A model generated the notes under the pieces. The model worked only from the letters and a program-made list of their open reading frames with translations, was not told where the DNA came from and did not search any database. DNA of 33,113 bases, from positions 1 through 33,113 of the forward strand of contig JAIOQA010000549.1 of the NCBI GenBank assembly GCA_021413675.1. Reading direction: 5' to 3'. This document shows, piece by piece, positions 14,001-25,060 of the stretch (its first letter is position 1; each line of letters begins with the position of its first letter). The position numbers were made by a program, and so were the translations under genes. This DNA is from Deltaproteobacteria bacterium (GTDB lineage: Bacteria; Myxococcota_A; Polyangia; Haliangiales; Haliangiaceae).

Positions 14001-14378
14001 CGCGATCGTCCCCGGCTCGGTCTGCAGGATGAATGCGTAGTAGTCGACCGACAGCGGCGTCGGCGCGGCCAGCGGCCCCGTGCCATCGGGATCCGGGAGG
14101 ACCTCCTGGCCGAGCGGCAGCGCGGCCGGGTTCACGTTGGTCTTGAAGTCGGCGTACGCGTCGCAGAGGGCGATCGGCACGGCGGTCTCGGTGACCGGGT
14201 CAGCGGCGGTGCCCGGCTGGGTCCCGCCGTTGATCCGCAGCCCGCCGTAGCAGCCGAACACGACGTCGGTTGGCGCGTTGAGGTTGAGCTGCGTCGAAGT
14301 CGAGCTGGTGCTCGAGCCGCACGCCGCGGACGAGGCGGCGGCGGCGGCGAGCACGAGGGACAGGCTGCGCGTCGTCAT
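11022..14378 (-). CDS. Large Cys-rich propeller lipoprotein
   Basis: I do not recognise a named family. The 1118-residue protein starts with a lipoprotein signal whose lipobox is SAAC (Cys20), followed by a Ser/Thr-rich tether. The N-terminal half has short repeats of the YVTN/beta-propeller sort (VTVVDLDATFLPTTLEQV, FVYAVASDGTVRVADV). The C-terminal half is rich in paired cysteines, with Dickkopf/EGF-like stretches such as DCDIGHTCYSHPD and CQVEADCSAGSVCEAGRCVEG, likely disulphide-bonded. It then ends in a segment with NDSIWVVDQGD. The ATG overlaps the upstream lipoprotein stop as ATGA, so translation is coupled. The longer frame (to 14603) would run through that neighbour in another frame and is rejected. 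A surface or outer-membrane complex with the neighbour is inferred; substrate unknown. Confidence 0.85.
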   Translation of the reverse strand: MTTRSLSLVLAAAAASSAACGSSTSSTSTQLNLNAPTDVVFGCYGGLRINGGTQPGTAADPVTETAVPIALCDAYADFKTNVNPAALPLGQEVLPDPDGTGPLAAPTPLSVDYYAFILQTEPGTIALAKFRTVQPSSPVAASCTIVDSVASGCIEGWSCEVSDYPDMPETGKTYYGTCKLPENVSAPPVVSPGDATVLDLDPLTPGANGVSVGSLPVGLAMDASGCYVVTANAGSCDLSVVDVASVASFKPDPIVNRLDVTNASGDLVSARPAAMIAANGAAPIGVACPEAPVGLVWIAYPDCHLVAAVDPATGTVKAGVTFAADGTATITDGAVSCPAECGGGGTLTDGFRPTTLDLASDARVGTRRLAIGGSGSSKVTVVDLDATFLPTTLEQVTLSGGVDVTDVAITPQIGMGGQEGQLEDDGTIGGQSQFVYAVASDGTVRVADVLDLDAECDTQVDPSALLAETDVHRLSCLPVGDINTPPRRATAVGPGIQLTNHGKPTAVSIIHATPAKHFDVKPDPATLMGWFAVVSATAGDVYIVNIDDDNYPDVADPSAPFAVTLPIALPHQLRDAVSQRDALAQTTDDQGVTNPVCTTVSQNSIATTDAATGGPHMTVVREGSSIREQALANSQIASAKAGELPDLRQVACNGSDVSTPVPVYETSFAAPVDVRAATFPDLRTMPFDEFWTATWEGLLSNDDSGSVIDGPRIRSGLTIVDGTGMRMVESGAPYCGAGVEPYDIVQLAGCNPANNNLDCDIGHTCYSHPDSSTGVGACFPNAQVEALASACRDYLVSDRTYAATKVASGELRLIGRRRVLRTTPVDGCTSAQQCSDLETVAARLPSALDPGSDTTAPTPHTWACEADPSRAPGIDRCVMTCQVEADCSAGSVCEAGRCVEGVVPPLQCALGIQRYDLRTSEAFTVIGSRTGYQHPWIAGPGDTCIKNPAAPPTLVGRIPLRAPPCAATGPSPNPCEESTTDFERVPTYDAGTCKLTSTVTYAERPATALRFTNPQLTLRLVDPTYPGDATCIGDRGGNLVNIPIVFPGYAVTIRIQAGFLAKRVPVPAAVAMAANVVRGPNDSIWVVDQGDLLTSNGSTRGAVFRLESTSLTTTSTLR

Positions 14379-15718
14379 TTCTTCTTCGGCTCCCCGAGGC
14401 GCAGCACGACCTGGTTCTCGGTCGGCGCGCCCGGCGTCAGATCGATCACGGCGATCGTGTTCTCCAGGTAGTTGCTCACGAACAGCAGCCGCCGGCTGGG
14501 CGCCGCGACGACGTCGTAGGGCCCGCGGCCCACGGTCACGATCCGCTGGACCATCAGGTCGCTGCGCGGATCGATCACGAACACCGAGCCGTCGCCGAAG
14601 CACGAGACGTAGGCGTGGTCGCCGGCGCCCGCGTCGGCGAGCACCAGCTTCGAGGCCTGGCGGCAGATGTCGGTGGCGCGCAGCGTCTCGTGCCGGGGCG
14701 TGCCATCGGCGCCGATCGAGGTGTCGATCACCTGCAGGCTCGGCGGCCGGCGGTTGATGGCGTACATCCGGTCGCCGCCGTCCCCGAACGCGATGCCGCG
14801 CGAGTCGCGCGACTGGCCGGCGTTGAGGCCGACGCCGTCGAGGAAGAAGAACGTGGTCGGCACCAGCACCGGGAGCTCGTCGCGCTGGCGGACGACGCCG
14901 AAGGTCTGGATCCGGTTCTCCGAGCGGCTAGCGACGTAGACCAGCCCGTCGGGATCACCCGGCGTCCGGCCGCCGACGGCGGTCGCGCCGACGACGTTGG
15001 TGTCGGGGTCCGCGTTGAACAGGCCGCTGATCGCGTCGGCGAGGACGGGCGTGCCGTTGGCCGGCGTGTCGACCAGCGACACCGTGCCCGAGGTCAGGTG
15101 CGTGACGATCGCGAACTGGTTGCCCGAGTCGACGTGGATGTCGTAGGGCTCGGACGGCAGCGCCGGCAGCGACGAGTCGTTGCGCAGCTGCAGCAGGCGG
15201 TGGGCGTCGTCGCACAGCGCGAAGCCCGTGGTGTCGGCGCTGCAGCGCAGCGAGCTCGAGGCCTTGTCGTACTCGATCCAGGTGATCGACGGGTCGCCGC
15301 GGACCGGGACCAGCAGGCGCAGGTTGCCGTCGCCCTTGTCCTGGACGCCGATCGCCGTCGCGAAGCTGCCGGTGCGGACGCCGGCGGCGGCGTCGATGTA
15401 CTGCGACGCATCGCAGAACGCGGTCTCGCTGAAGTCGGTGTCCTGCGTGCACCCGGCGGGCGCGTCCTTGCCGGTCCGGTGGATCCAGGCATCGGCGGTG
15501 ACCGAGACCTTCTCCAGATCGATGACGTTGATCGAGCCGGAGTTGAAGTGGAGGTCGGAGTTGGCGTTGGCGATGAACAGCCGCGACTCGTCGGGGCTGA
15601 GCGCCATGCCGGTCGGGAAGAACAGCTGAGCCTCGGGCGGCTCCACCTCGTTCGAGGAGGCGGTGCACGCGGTGAGGACGGCCACCGACAGCACGGCAGG
15701 CCAGGCGGAGAGGCGCAT
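14375..15718 (-). CDS. Beta-propeller (YncE-like) lipoprotein
   Basis: The 447-residue protein has a lipoprotein signal with lipobox LTAC (Cys18). The body consists of propeller blades: LFFPTGMALSPDESRLFIAN, then SGSINVIDLEKV, YDIHVDSGNQFAIVTH, GTVSLVDTP, MYAINRRPPSLQVID and RLLFVSNYLENTIAVID. This is the YVTN/YncE repeat pattern. Such propellers usually bind proteins, DNA or polysaccharide; no catalytic motif is visible. The stop codon overlaps the ATG of the 1118-residue lipoprotein by four bases, so the two are probably made in fixed proportion. The ATG at 15718 was chosen for the signal peptide directly after it. An in-frame ATG about 21 codons upstream would bury the signal. Confidence 0.85.
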   Translation of the reverse strand: MRLSAWPAVLSVAVLTACTASSNEVEPPEAQLFFPTGMALSPDESRLFIANANSDLHFNSGSINVIDLEKVSVTADAWIHRTGKDAPAGCTQDTDFSETAFCDASQYIDAAAGVRTGSFATAIGVQDKGDGNLRLLVPVRGDPSITWIEYDKASSSLRCSADTTGFALCDDAHRLLQLRNDSSLPALPSEPYDIHVDSGNQFAIVTHLTSGTVSLVDTPANGTPVLADAISGLFNADPDTNVVGATAVGGRTPGDPDGLVYVASRSENRIQTFGVVRQRDELPVLVPTTFFFLDGVGLNAGQSRDSRGIAFGDGGDRMYAINRRPPSLQVIDTSIGADGTPRHETLRATDICRQASKLVLADAGAGDHAYVSCFGDGSVFVIDPRSDLMVQRIVTVGRGPYDVVAAPSRRLLFVSNYLENTIAVIDLTPGAPTENQVVLRLGEPKKK

Positions 15719-15776
15719 GGGTGGCCGGTTCGACCGGGCCGGGCCGCCAGCGGTTGCCCGGGCGCGAGCGGAGGTG

Positions 15777-15795
15777 GGCATCGAGCTCCGATGCC
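15777..15795 (-). terminator. Hairpin ending the glyQ-glyS-ppdK operon
   Basis: GGCATCG (15777-15783) and CGATGCC (15789-15795) form a perfect 7-bp stem with a five-base loop, 16 bp after the ppdK stop. No U-tract is seen. Confidence 0.4.
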
Positions 15796-15810
15796 AGAAC
15801 GTGCGGGCGA

Positions 15811-18452
<2,642 letters not shown>

Positions 18453-18456
<4 letters not shown>

Positions 18457-20565
18457 GACGCGCTCCCGGCCGCGCTGATCGCGCGGAAGTCGGCGACGTC
18501 GGCGAACGGCTGGCGGATCTCGTGGAGCAGCGCCAGCCGGTTGTCGCGGAGCGCGGGATCGGGATCCATCACCATGACGCCACCCTTGTCGAAGAACGCG
18601 GCGACCAGCGGCTGCAGCTCGACCAGCAGCGCGAAGACCTCGTCGTAGGCGTAGCGGCGGCGGGCCGCAAGGATGCGCGGCGCGACCGGCGCGAACGCCG
18701 CCCACAGGTTGCGCTCGACGTCGGCGACGAACTTGCCGGCGTCGACGGTGCCCGCGACGGTCAGGCCCTTGCCCGCGGCGTCGTCGAGGATGTTGGCGAT
18801 GCGCTTGAAGACCTCGCGCGCGCCGGCCGGCACGACCGCGAGCGCGCGGGCCCGGGCGCGGGCGTCGAACGGGTACTGGAAGTCGGCGCCGAGCGCGGCG
18901 TCGGCGTCGAGCGCCGGGATGCCCTCGTCGGCGAGGATGCCGCGCAGGCGGCCGCGGAAGAACTCGGTCAGCTCGCCGCAGTCGGTGTCCGTGACCTCGA
19001 GCGCGCCCGAATACTGCTGGGCGGCGACCTCGATCAGCCGATCGATCGTGAGGCCCCAGCTCGCGCGCGCGAGCAGGATCTGCAGGATGCCGATCGCCGC
19101 GCGGCGCAGGCCATACGGATCGGCCGAGCCCGACGGCTCGAGGCTCGCGGCGAAGCAGCCGACCAGCGTGTCGATGCGATCGGCGAGCGCGACCAGCGCG
19201 CCCTCGCCGCTCGTCGGCAGCTCGGCGCCCGCGCCCTTGGGCATGTAGTGCTCGGCGATCGCGGTCCCGACCGCCTGGCCGTGCGCGGCCACCGCGTAGT
19301 GCATGCCCATCACGCCCTGCAGCTCGGGGAACTCGCCGACCACGCTGGTCGCGAGATCCGCCTTGCACAGGCGCGCTGCGGTGATCGCGGTGGCGGCATC
19401 GGTCGTCGCCGCGATCGCGGGCTCGGCCGCGAGCGCGCGCACGATGCCGACGATGCGCTCGATCTTGTGGCCGTAGGTGTGGGCCTTCGCGCCGAACTTG
19501 GCGAGGAACACGCGGTCGGCGACCTTGGCCGCGAAGTGCTCGAGCGGGTGCTTGCGATCCTCGCCGACGAAGTAGCGGGCGTCGGCCAGGCGGGGCACCG
19601 CGGCGCGCTCGTTGCCGCGCGCGACCACGGCCGGATCGCGGACGATCGTGCCGGCCATCGTGACGAACTTCGGCATCAGCTTGCCGTGGTGATCGGCGAT
19701 CGTGAAGTAGCGCTGGTGGGTGCGCAGCGCGGTGACGATGATCTCCTCGGGGACCTCGAGGTACGCCGCCGCGAAGTTGCCGCACACGCCGGTCGGCCAC
19801 TCGCTGAGGTTGGCGACCTCGTCGACGAGCGCCTGGTCATCACGGACCACGCCGCCCTCTTCGGCGCCGATGCGCGCGAGCTCGGCCCGGACCCGCTCGC
19901 GGCGGCGCAGGACATCGACCTCGACGTGCGCGCGGCGCAGCGCGGCCTCGTACTCGCCGGGGTTGGCGAGCACGATCGGCTGCGGCGCGAGGAAGCGGTG
20001 GCCGCGGGTCGCGCGCCCGGTGGGGACGCCGGCGAACCCGAACGGGACGATCGCATCGCCGAAGAGCGCGACGATCCAGTGCACCGGCCGCACGAACGCG
20101 GCCTCGCCCCAGCCCCAGCGCATCGACTTGGGCCACGGGAACTGCGCGATCAGCTCCGCGAGGAGCGCGGGCAGGACCGCCATCGCGTCCTGGCCGGTGA
20201 CCTCGCGCACCGCGATCGCGTACTCGCCCTTCTTGCCGGGCACCGCGGCGCGCTCGAGCGTCGCGGGATCGACGCCGTTCTTCTGCGCGAAGCCGATCGC
20301 GGCCTTGGTCGGCGCGCCATCGGCGCCGAACGCGGCGCCCACCGGCGGCCCGACGACGCGCTCGCGCAGATCGGGCTGGCGGACGACGACGTCCTTGACG
20401 ATCACCGCGAGGCGGCGCGGCGCGCCGAGCGCGCTCACCGCGCCGTGCGCGAGGCGCGCGGTCGCGAGCCGCGACGTGATCATCGCCGGCAGCTCGGCCA
20501 GCGCGCGGGTCAGGAACGCCGCGGGGATCTCCTCGCAGCCGATCTCGAGCAGCAGTTCCGTCGTG

Positions 20566-20573
<8 letters not shown>
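18453..20573 (-). CDS. glyS: Glycyl-tRNA synthetase beta subunit
   Basis: With GlyQ this forms the bacterial alpha2beta2 enzyme that charges tRNA-Gly. The 706-residue protein begins with ELLLEIGCEEIPAAFL, the hallmark of the beta subunit, and contains SALGAPRRLAV, PKSMRWG and HQRYF in the expected order. A C-terminal DALR-like anticodon-binding part ends the protein. The ATG at 20573 was chosen because it places this hallmark directly after MSDTT. It overlaps glyQ by 8 bases and ppdK by 4, so the three genes are one operon with coupled translation. The length is slightly above that of E. coli GlyS (689). Confidence 0.97.
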
Positions 20574-21558
<985 letters not shown>

Positions 21559-21581
21559 GGTGGGCCCGTCGAAGGCGGCGC

Positions 21582-21610
21582 ACCATAACGTCGGGCCCCG
21601 TCCTGGTCAA
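21582..21610 (-). promoter_or_regulatory. Sigma-70 promoter of glyQ-glyS-ppdK
   Basis: The minus strand has TTGACC (21610-21605), a 17-base spacer, then TATGGT (21587-21582). Five of six and four of six bases match the consensus. The predicted start near 21575 leaves about 17 bases before the glyQ ATG. Confidence 0.6.
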
Positions 21611-21643
21611 GGCGCGCCCCTCATCCTAAACCCTTGCGATCCC

Positions 21644-21672
21644 TTGAAATTGCCTCGCGGCGCAGCTAGCGT
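21644..21672 (+). promoter_or_regulatory. Sigma-70-like promoter of the PPC lipoprotein gene
   Basis: TTGAAA (21644-21649), a 17-base spacer and TAGCGT (21667-21672). The expected start point falls on the A of the ATG at 21679, predicting a leaderless mRNA. The -10 match is weak (three of six). Confidence 0.45.
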
Positions 21673-21678
21673 CCGGAC

Positions 21679-22227
21679 ATGGTTTTTCGGCCGTGGAGAG
21701 GGCGCGCCGTTGGCGCCCTGGCGTGCCTGGGCACGATGGTCGCGACGAGCGGCTGTTCGCTGATCCTCGACTTCGAGGATCACACCGACGCGGGGCCCTC
21801 GGATGCGCCCCCTGACGACGCGATGCTGGTCCCGGATCCGTGCGGGGTGCTCGAGCCCAACGACGATCCAACGACGGCGCAGGTGATCACCACCGGCGAG
21901 GCGCGGTACGCGGCGATCTGTCCGTCGGGCGAGAAGGACTTCTACAAGGTCACGCTCACCGGGACCCAGACCCTCGACTTCAAGGTGCTGTTCAAGAATC
22001 GCGGCGGCGCCGGCGATCTGGACATGAGCCTCAAGGACTCGACCGGGCTCAACACCATCGCGGAGTCGCGCAGCTTCGACGACGACGAGGGCATCGTCTG
22101 CCCGAACCCGACCGGGACCAGCCCGTCGTGCCCGCAGCTCGCGGCCGGCGACTACATCGTGATCGTGTTCGGCGCGACCGCGACGGTCAACAACGTCTAC
22201 AAGCTCGACGTCACGATCACGCCGTGA
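21679..22227 (+). CDS. Small lipoprotein with a PPC-like domain
   Basis: The 182-residue protein has a signal ending in TSGC (Cys26 lipidated) and an acidic Asp/Pro-rich tether. A bacterial pre-peptidase C-terminal-like beta-sandwich follows from about residue 52: EPNDDPTTAQVI, then SGEKDFYKVTLTG, GDLDMSLKDSTG and AAGDYIVIVFGA. PPC domains usually sit at the end of secreted proteases; here the domain stands alone on a lipid anchor, so it may bind a surface ligand. Two Cys (in ICPSG and VCPNPTGTSPSCP) could form disulphides. The gene is divergent from glyQ and convergent with the PEGA gene, so it is probably monocistronic. Confidence 0.8.
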   Translation: MVFRPWRGRAVGALACLGTMVATSGCSLILDFEDHTDAGPSDAPPDDAMLVPDPCGVLEPNDDPTTAQVITTGEARYAAICPSGEKDFYKVTLTGTQTLDFKVLFKNRGGAGDLDMSLKDSTGLNTIAESRSFDDDEGIVCPNPTGTSPSCPQLAAGDYIVIVFGATATVNNVYKLDVTITP

Positions 22228-22234
22228 CCTGAGG

Positions 22235-22264
22235 GGCGCCGCGGCGACCTCGCTGCGCGGCGCC
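22235..22264. terminator. Hairpin between convergent genes (first)
   Basis: GGCGCCGCG (22235-22243) pairs with CGCGGCGCC (22256-22264); part of the loop (GCG/CGC) can extend the stem. It lies eight bases after the PPC lipoprotein stop. Confidence 0.45.
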
Positions 22265-22273
22265 GCCACCACG

Positions 22274-22296
22274 CGATGTCCGGGATCCGGACATCG
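22274..22296. terminator. Hairpin between convergent genes (second)
   Basis: CGATGTCCGG (22274-22283) pairs perfectly with CCGGACATCG (22287-22296) around a three-base loop, nine bases from the PEGA gene stop. With the first hairpin it probably forms a two-way transcript end. Confidence 0.5.
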
Positions 22297-22304
22297 GCCC
22301 CGCG

Positions 22305-23057
22305 CTACAGATCGATCAGGCCGCCGGGCGGCTTGTGCGGGGTGTGCGGGTTGGTCGGCGGCGTGCTGGAGCGCTTCTGCAGGCGCACCGGGTACTCCAT
22401 GTCGCCGGTGACCGAGAACTTCTTGCTGACGTCACGATAGCCGGAGGCCGAGACCACGACGGTCACCTCCTTCTTGCCCTTGTCGAGGGTGATCTCGACC
22501 GTGCCGTCGGCCACGACCGTGCCGTTGACGGTCACCTTCGCGTTCGGCGGGATCGTCGTCACCTTCAGGACCGCCTTCGCCGGCTTGGCGTCGGGGGTGG
22601 CGACGGCGACCTTGCCGCCCGAGCCCGAGCCGCTGCCCGAGCCCGCGGCGACCGCGCTGCCCGAGCCCGACCCGCTGCCCGAACCCGAGCCGGATCCGGC
22701 CGCGACGGCGGAGCCGCTGCCCGAGCCCGATCCGGAACCGCTGCCCGAGCCCGCCGCGCTGCCGCTGCCCGAGCCCGCCGCGACGGCGCTGCCCGAGCCG
22801 GGCTTCGCCGGCGCCGCGCTGCCCGAACCCTTCGCCGATCCGCTGCCGGACCCCGACGCGGCGACCGCGGTCGTGGAACCGTCACCGACGCCGAACAGCA
22901 GGCCGAAGAACGTGCCCACCGCGAGCCCCGCCGACATCACCAGCGGCACGGCCTTGGACGTGCCCTTCTTCTTGGGCTTCGCCGGTGGCGGCGCCGCGTG
23001 CGCCGGCGGCGGTGCGTTCGGAGGCGGAAAACCCTGAGGATAGCCCTGTTGTTGCAT
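22305..23057 (-). CDS. Membrane protein with Gly-Ser linker and PEGA-like domain
   Basis: The 250-residue protein starts with a Pro/Gln-rich cytoplasmic tail and a KPKKKG basic patch, followed by one membrane helix (about 38-56). An 80-residue linker of repeated Gly-Ser units broken by AVAA (about 68-147) follows. A PEGA-like beta domain occupies about 163-225 (TTIPPNAKVTVNGTVVADG and ASGYRDVSKKF). PEGA domains are cell-surface or periplasmic repeats of unclear ligand. The ATG at 23057 is preferred over an in-frame TTG 12 bases upstream because GGGA lies in range. It begins 33 bp after the TPR-PEGA gene, so the two are probably one operon with a shared PEGA theme. Confidence 0.78.
   Translation of the reverse strand: MQQQGYPQGFPPPNAPPPAHAAPPPAKPKKKGTSKAVPLVMSAGLAVGTFFGLLFGVGDGSTTAVAASGSGSGSAKGSGSAAPAKPGSGSAVAAGSGSGSAAGSGSGSGSGSGSGSAVAAGSGSGSGSGSGSGSAVAAGSGSGSGSGGKVAVATPDAKPAKAVLKVTTIPPNAKVTVNGTVVADGTVEITLDKGKKEVTVVVSASGYRDVSKKFSVTGDMEYPVRLQKRSSTPPTNPHTPHKPPGGLIDL
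22617..22856 (-). repeat. Gly-Ser codon repeat tract
   Basis: GGCTCGGGCAGC-type units (minus strand) recur with AVAA-coding interruptions, giving the flexible Gly-Ser linker. The repeats are nearly identical at DNA level, so expansion or contraction is likely. Confidence 0.8.
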
Positions 23058-23090
23058 GGTGATTCCCAACGCGCGACGAGAGGATCGAGG

Positions 23091-24179
23091 CTACCAGAAC
23101 CAACCTGTGACGGCCACGCCGGCGCTACCCGGTGAGACCAGCGGCGCGAGCATCCACTTGGGTCCGGCGTCGATCGCGCTGAACGCCGGCGCCTGCTGCT
23201 GCTCGCGCTCCATCGCCGCGCGGCGCGCGACCTTTGGCCGGTACTTCGTGAAGTACCACCACGCGGTGAAGCCGCCGGCGCCGACCGCGCCGACGATCGA
23301 CAGATCCGTGATGAGCGCGAAGGTCTTGCCGGCGCTGCGCGCGTCGGCGCGCTCCTGCGCGCTCGCGCCGGTGTCGGTGAACGTGCCGTGCTTGCCGATC
23401 GCGAGGAAGCCGTTGACCGCGGCCGACACGACGAACGCGCCGGTCACGCCGCCACCGACGTAGAGCGGCAGCTTCGACACCGCCGGCAGGGGCGGCGGCG
23501 GCGGCGGCGGCGGCGGCGGGCGCGGCGGCTCGACCACGACCGGGACGTGCTCGAGCTCGAACTTGCGCTCGGACTCGGACCCGGCCTCGACGGTCATCTT
23601 CTGCTCCATCGGCGTGTAGCCGTCGGCGGTGAACGACATCGTGTACTCGCCGGGATCGAGCAGCAGCGGCTCGGCGAGCGGCGACGCGCCGACGTCGTTG
23701 CCGTTGACGGTGATCGCGGTGCCGTCGGGCACGATCGTCAGCGTCAGCTGCCCGAGGTGGAGCTTGGTGGCCTCGAGCTTCTCGGTCGCGGCGGTCGCGA
23801 GCTCGGGCTTGATGTTGGTCGCCTCGGCGAGGACCTTCTTGTAGTGGCTCGCGGCGTCGAGGTAGCGGCCGAGCTTCTCCTCGGCGCCGGCGATCGCGAA
23901 GTAGATCTGGGGATTCGCCACCAGATCGTAGGCCTTCTGGTAGGCGGCGAGCGCGCGCGCGTACTGCTCCTTGGCCTGCTCCGCCTTGCCCTTGTTGGTG
24001 AGGTAGTCGCCGCGCTTGAGGAACGCGTCGCCCCCGGAGAGCAGCTTCTTGGCCTCCTCCTTGGTCTTCGGGTCCTCCACCGGCTGCGCGCGGACCGGCA
24101 CCGCATGGAGGACGACGAACAGCGCCGCCAGCGCGCCCACGGCGCGGCCAGCGCGTCTCCCGATCGCGACAGGATCCAT
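23091..24179 (-). CDS. Exported TPR-PEGA protein with proline hinge and two membrane helices
   Basis: The 362-residue protein has a signal peptide (1-31, cleavage after VRA), TPR-like helices (about 40-140; EQYARALAAYQKAYDLVANPQIYF) and a PEGA domain (about 145-210; DGTAITVNGNDVG, LDPGEYTMSFTADGY). A run of 11 prolines lies at 220-230, hydrophobic helices at about 239-260 and 287-308, and the C-terminus ends in aromatic residues (GWFW). Families of this build are common in myxobacteria and lack a known function. It lies 64 bp after recO and 33 bp before the Gly-Ser PEGA gene. The ATG follows a TATCCT hexamer by six bases, which may mean a leaderless transcript. Confidence 0.8.
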   Translation of the reverse strand: MDPVAIGRRAGRAVGALAALFVVLHAVPVRAQPVEDPKTKEEAKKLLSGGDAFLKRGDYLTNKGKAEQAKEQYARALAAYQKAYDLVANPQIYFAIAGAEEKLGRYLDAASHYKKVLAEATNIKPELATAATEKLEATKLHLGQLTLTIVPDGTAITVNGNDVGASPLAEPLLLDPGEYTMSFTADGYTPMEQKMTVEAGSESERKFELEHVPVVVEPPRPPPPPPPPPPLPAVSKLPLYVGGGVTGAFVVSAAVNGFLAIGKHGTFTDTGASAQERADARSAGKTFALITDLSIVGAVGAGGFTAWWYFTKYRPKVARRAAMEREQQQAPAFSAIDAGPKWMLAPLVSPGSAGVAVTGWFW

Positions 24180-24186
24180 GGCGCGA

Positions 24187-24249
24187 GGATAGCCGAACCG
24201 CGCGCACCGCGCATCGCGCCAGGGCCCGCCGTTCGGCCCGTGGCTATCC
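24187..24249 (-). other. Inverted repeat spanning recO stop and next start region
   Basis: GGATAGCC (24187-24194) pairs with GGCTATCC (24242-24249), and CCGAAC (24193-24198) with GTTCGG (24231-24236). One arm holds the recO TAG, the other the TATCCT hexamer before the TPR-PEGA gene, so recO termination and the next promoter may compete. Confidence 0.4.
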
Positions 24250-25008
24250 GCGGCGGTGGCCGAGCTTGGCGATGAACTCGACCGAGCGGAGCGGCCGGCC
24301 GACCTGAGCCACGATCATGCCGACCATCGCGTCGCGCGCCGCCGCGCGGTCGCTGTCGTCGAAGGCGGCGGTCGCGGCGATCGCGTCGACGAGGCGCTCG
24401 ACCGAGCGCGCGGCGCGCAAGAGCTGGCGCGCGCCCTCGGCGAAGCCGCGCACCCCGATGCCGCGGCTCTGCGCGGCGCAGCCGGCGCACAGCGCCCCGC
24501 CCCGCCCCGGGTCGAACAGCACGCCGGCGCCGAGCTCGCCGCCGCACGCCGCGCAGGCGTCGAGGACCGGCGCGTGACCGAGGGTCTCGAGGACCGCGAG
24601 CTCGAGCGCGCGCAGGACCGGCGGCGACGGGCCGCGCTCGGCCATCACCTCGTGCAGCTCGACGAGCAGGTCGAGCAGGCGCGGCTCGGCGATGCCGATC
24701 GGCGAGAGCTCGCGCACGACCTCGAGCGCGTAGCTCAGGTGCGCGACCGCGACGACGTCGCCGGCCAGCGCGGTCCAGTCGCGGCGGATGAGCGCGGACT
24801 CGAGCGACCAGAGATCGGCGCGCGGCCGGTGCTTGAGCTCGAAGTCGGAGAGCACGAGCAGGCCGAGCGCGCCGGCGAAGCGGCGCTTCGACGAGCGCGC
24901 GCCGCGCGCGAGGGCCGAGACCCGGCCGTGCTCGCGCGTGAACAGCTGCACGACCGCGTCGGCCTCGCCGAACGGCGTCGAGCGCAGCAGCAGGCCATCG
25001 GTGGTCAC
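24244..25008 (-). CDS. recO: DNA repair protein RecO
   Basis: RecO helps load RecA at gaps and anneals single strands in the RecFOR pathway. The 254-residue protein has the N-terminal OB-fold pattern (TDGLLLRSTPFGEADAVVQLFTREHGR then ARGARSSKRRF) and a four-Cys zinc site (Cys152, 155, 174, 177), as in the RecO family with zinc. The start is a GTG, chosen because the family begins just before this pattern. A CATAGT hexamer lies eight bases upstream, so the leader may be very short. The gene sits after a RodZ-like gene on the same strand. The glyQ-glyS-ppdK cluster lies further on, a linkage I recall from other Deltaproteobacteria, here interrupted. Confidence 0.9.
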   Translation of the reverse strand: MTTDGLLLRSTPFGEADAVVQLFTREHGRVSALARGARSSKRRFAGALGLLVLSDFELKHRPRADLWSLESALIRRDWTALAGDVVAVAHLSYALEVVRELSPIGIAEPRLLDLLVELHEVMAERGPSPPVLRALELAVLETLGHAPVLDACAACGGELGAGVLFDPGRGGALCAGCAAQSRGIGVRGFAEGARQLLRAARSVERLVDAIAATAAFDDSDRAAARDAMVGMIVAQVGRPLRSVEFIAKLGHRRG

Positions 25009-25021
25009 GCGGGACCACTAT

Positions 25022-25043
25022 GGCGCATCGCGCGCGATGCGCC
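25022..25043 (-). promoter_or_regulatory. Perfect 22-bp palindrome before recO
   Basis: GGCGCATCGCG (25022-25032) is followed directly by its reverse complement (25033-25043). It abuts the -10-like hexamer of recO and lies between the RodZ-like stop and the recO start. With no loop bases it looks more like an operator for a dimeric protein than a terminator. Function unknown. Confidence 0.45.
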
Positions 25044-25060
25044 CGACGATCGATCGCGGG

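Noticed and set aside
10299..14471. Plus-strand open frame of 1390 codons across the SPOR and large lipoprotein genes
   Set aside because: Spans two real genes and their intergenic hairpin; low-complexity Arg/Asp/Ala content only.
18457..19800. N-terminal extension of the ppdK frame
   Set aside because: Out-of-frame reading of glyS; the ATG at 18456 gives a normal-length enzyme with an ATGA overlap.
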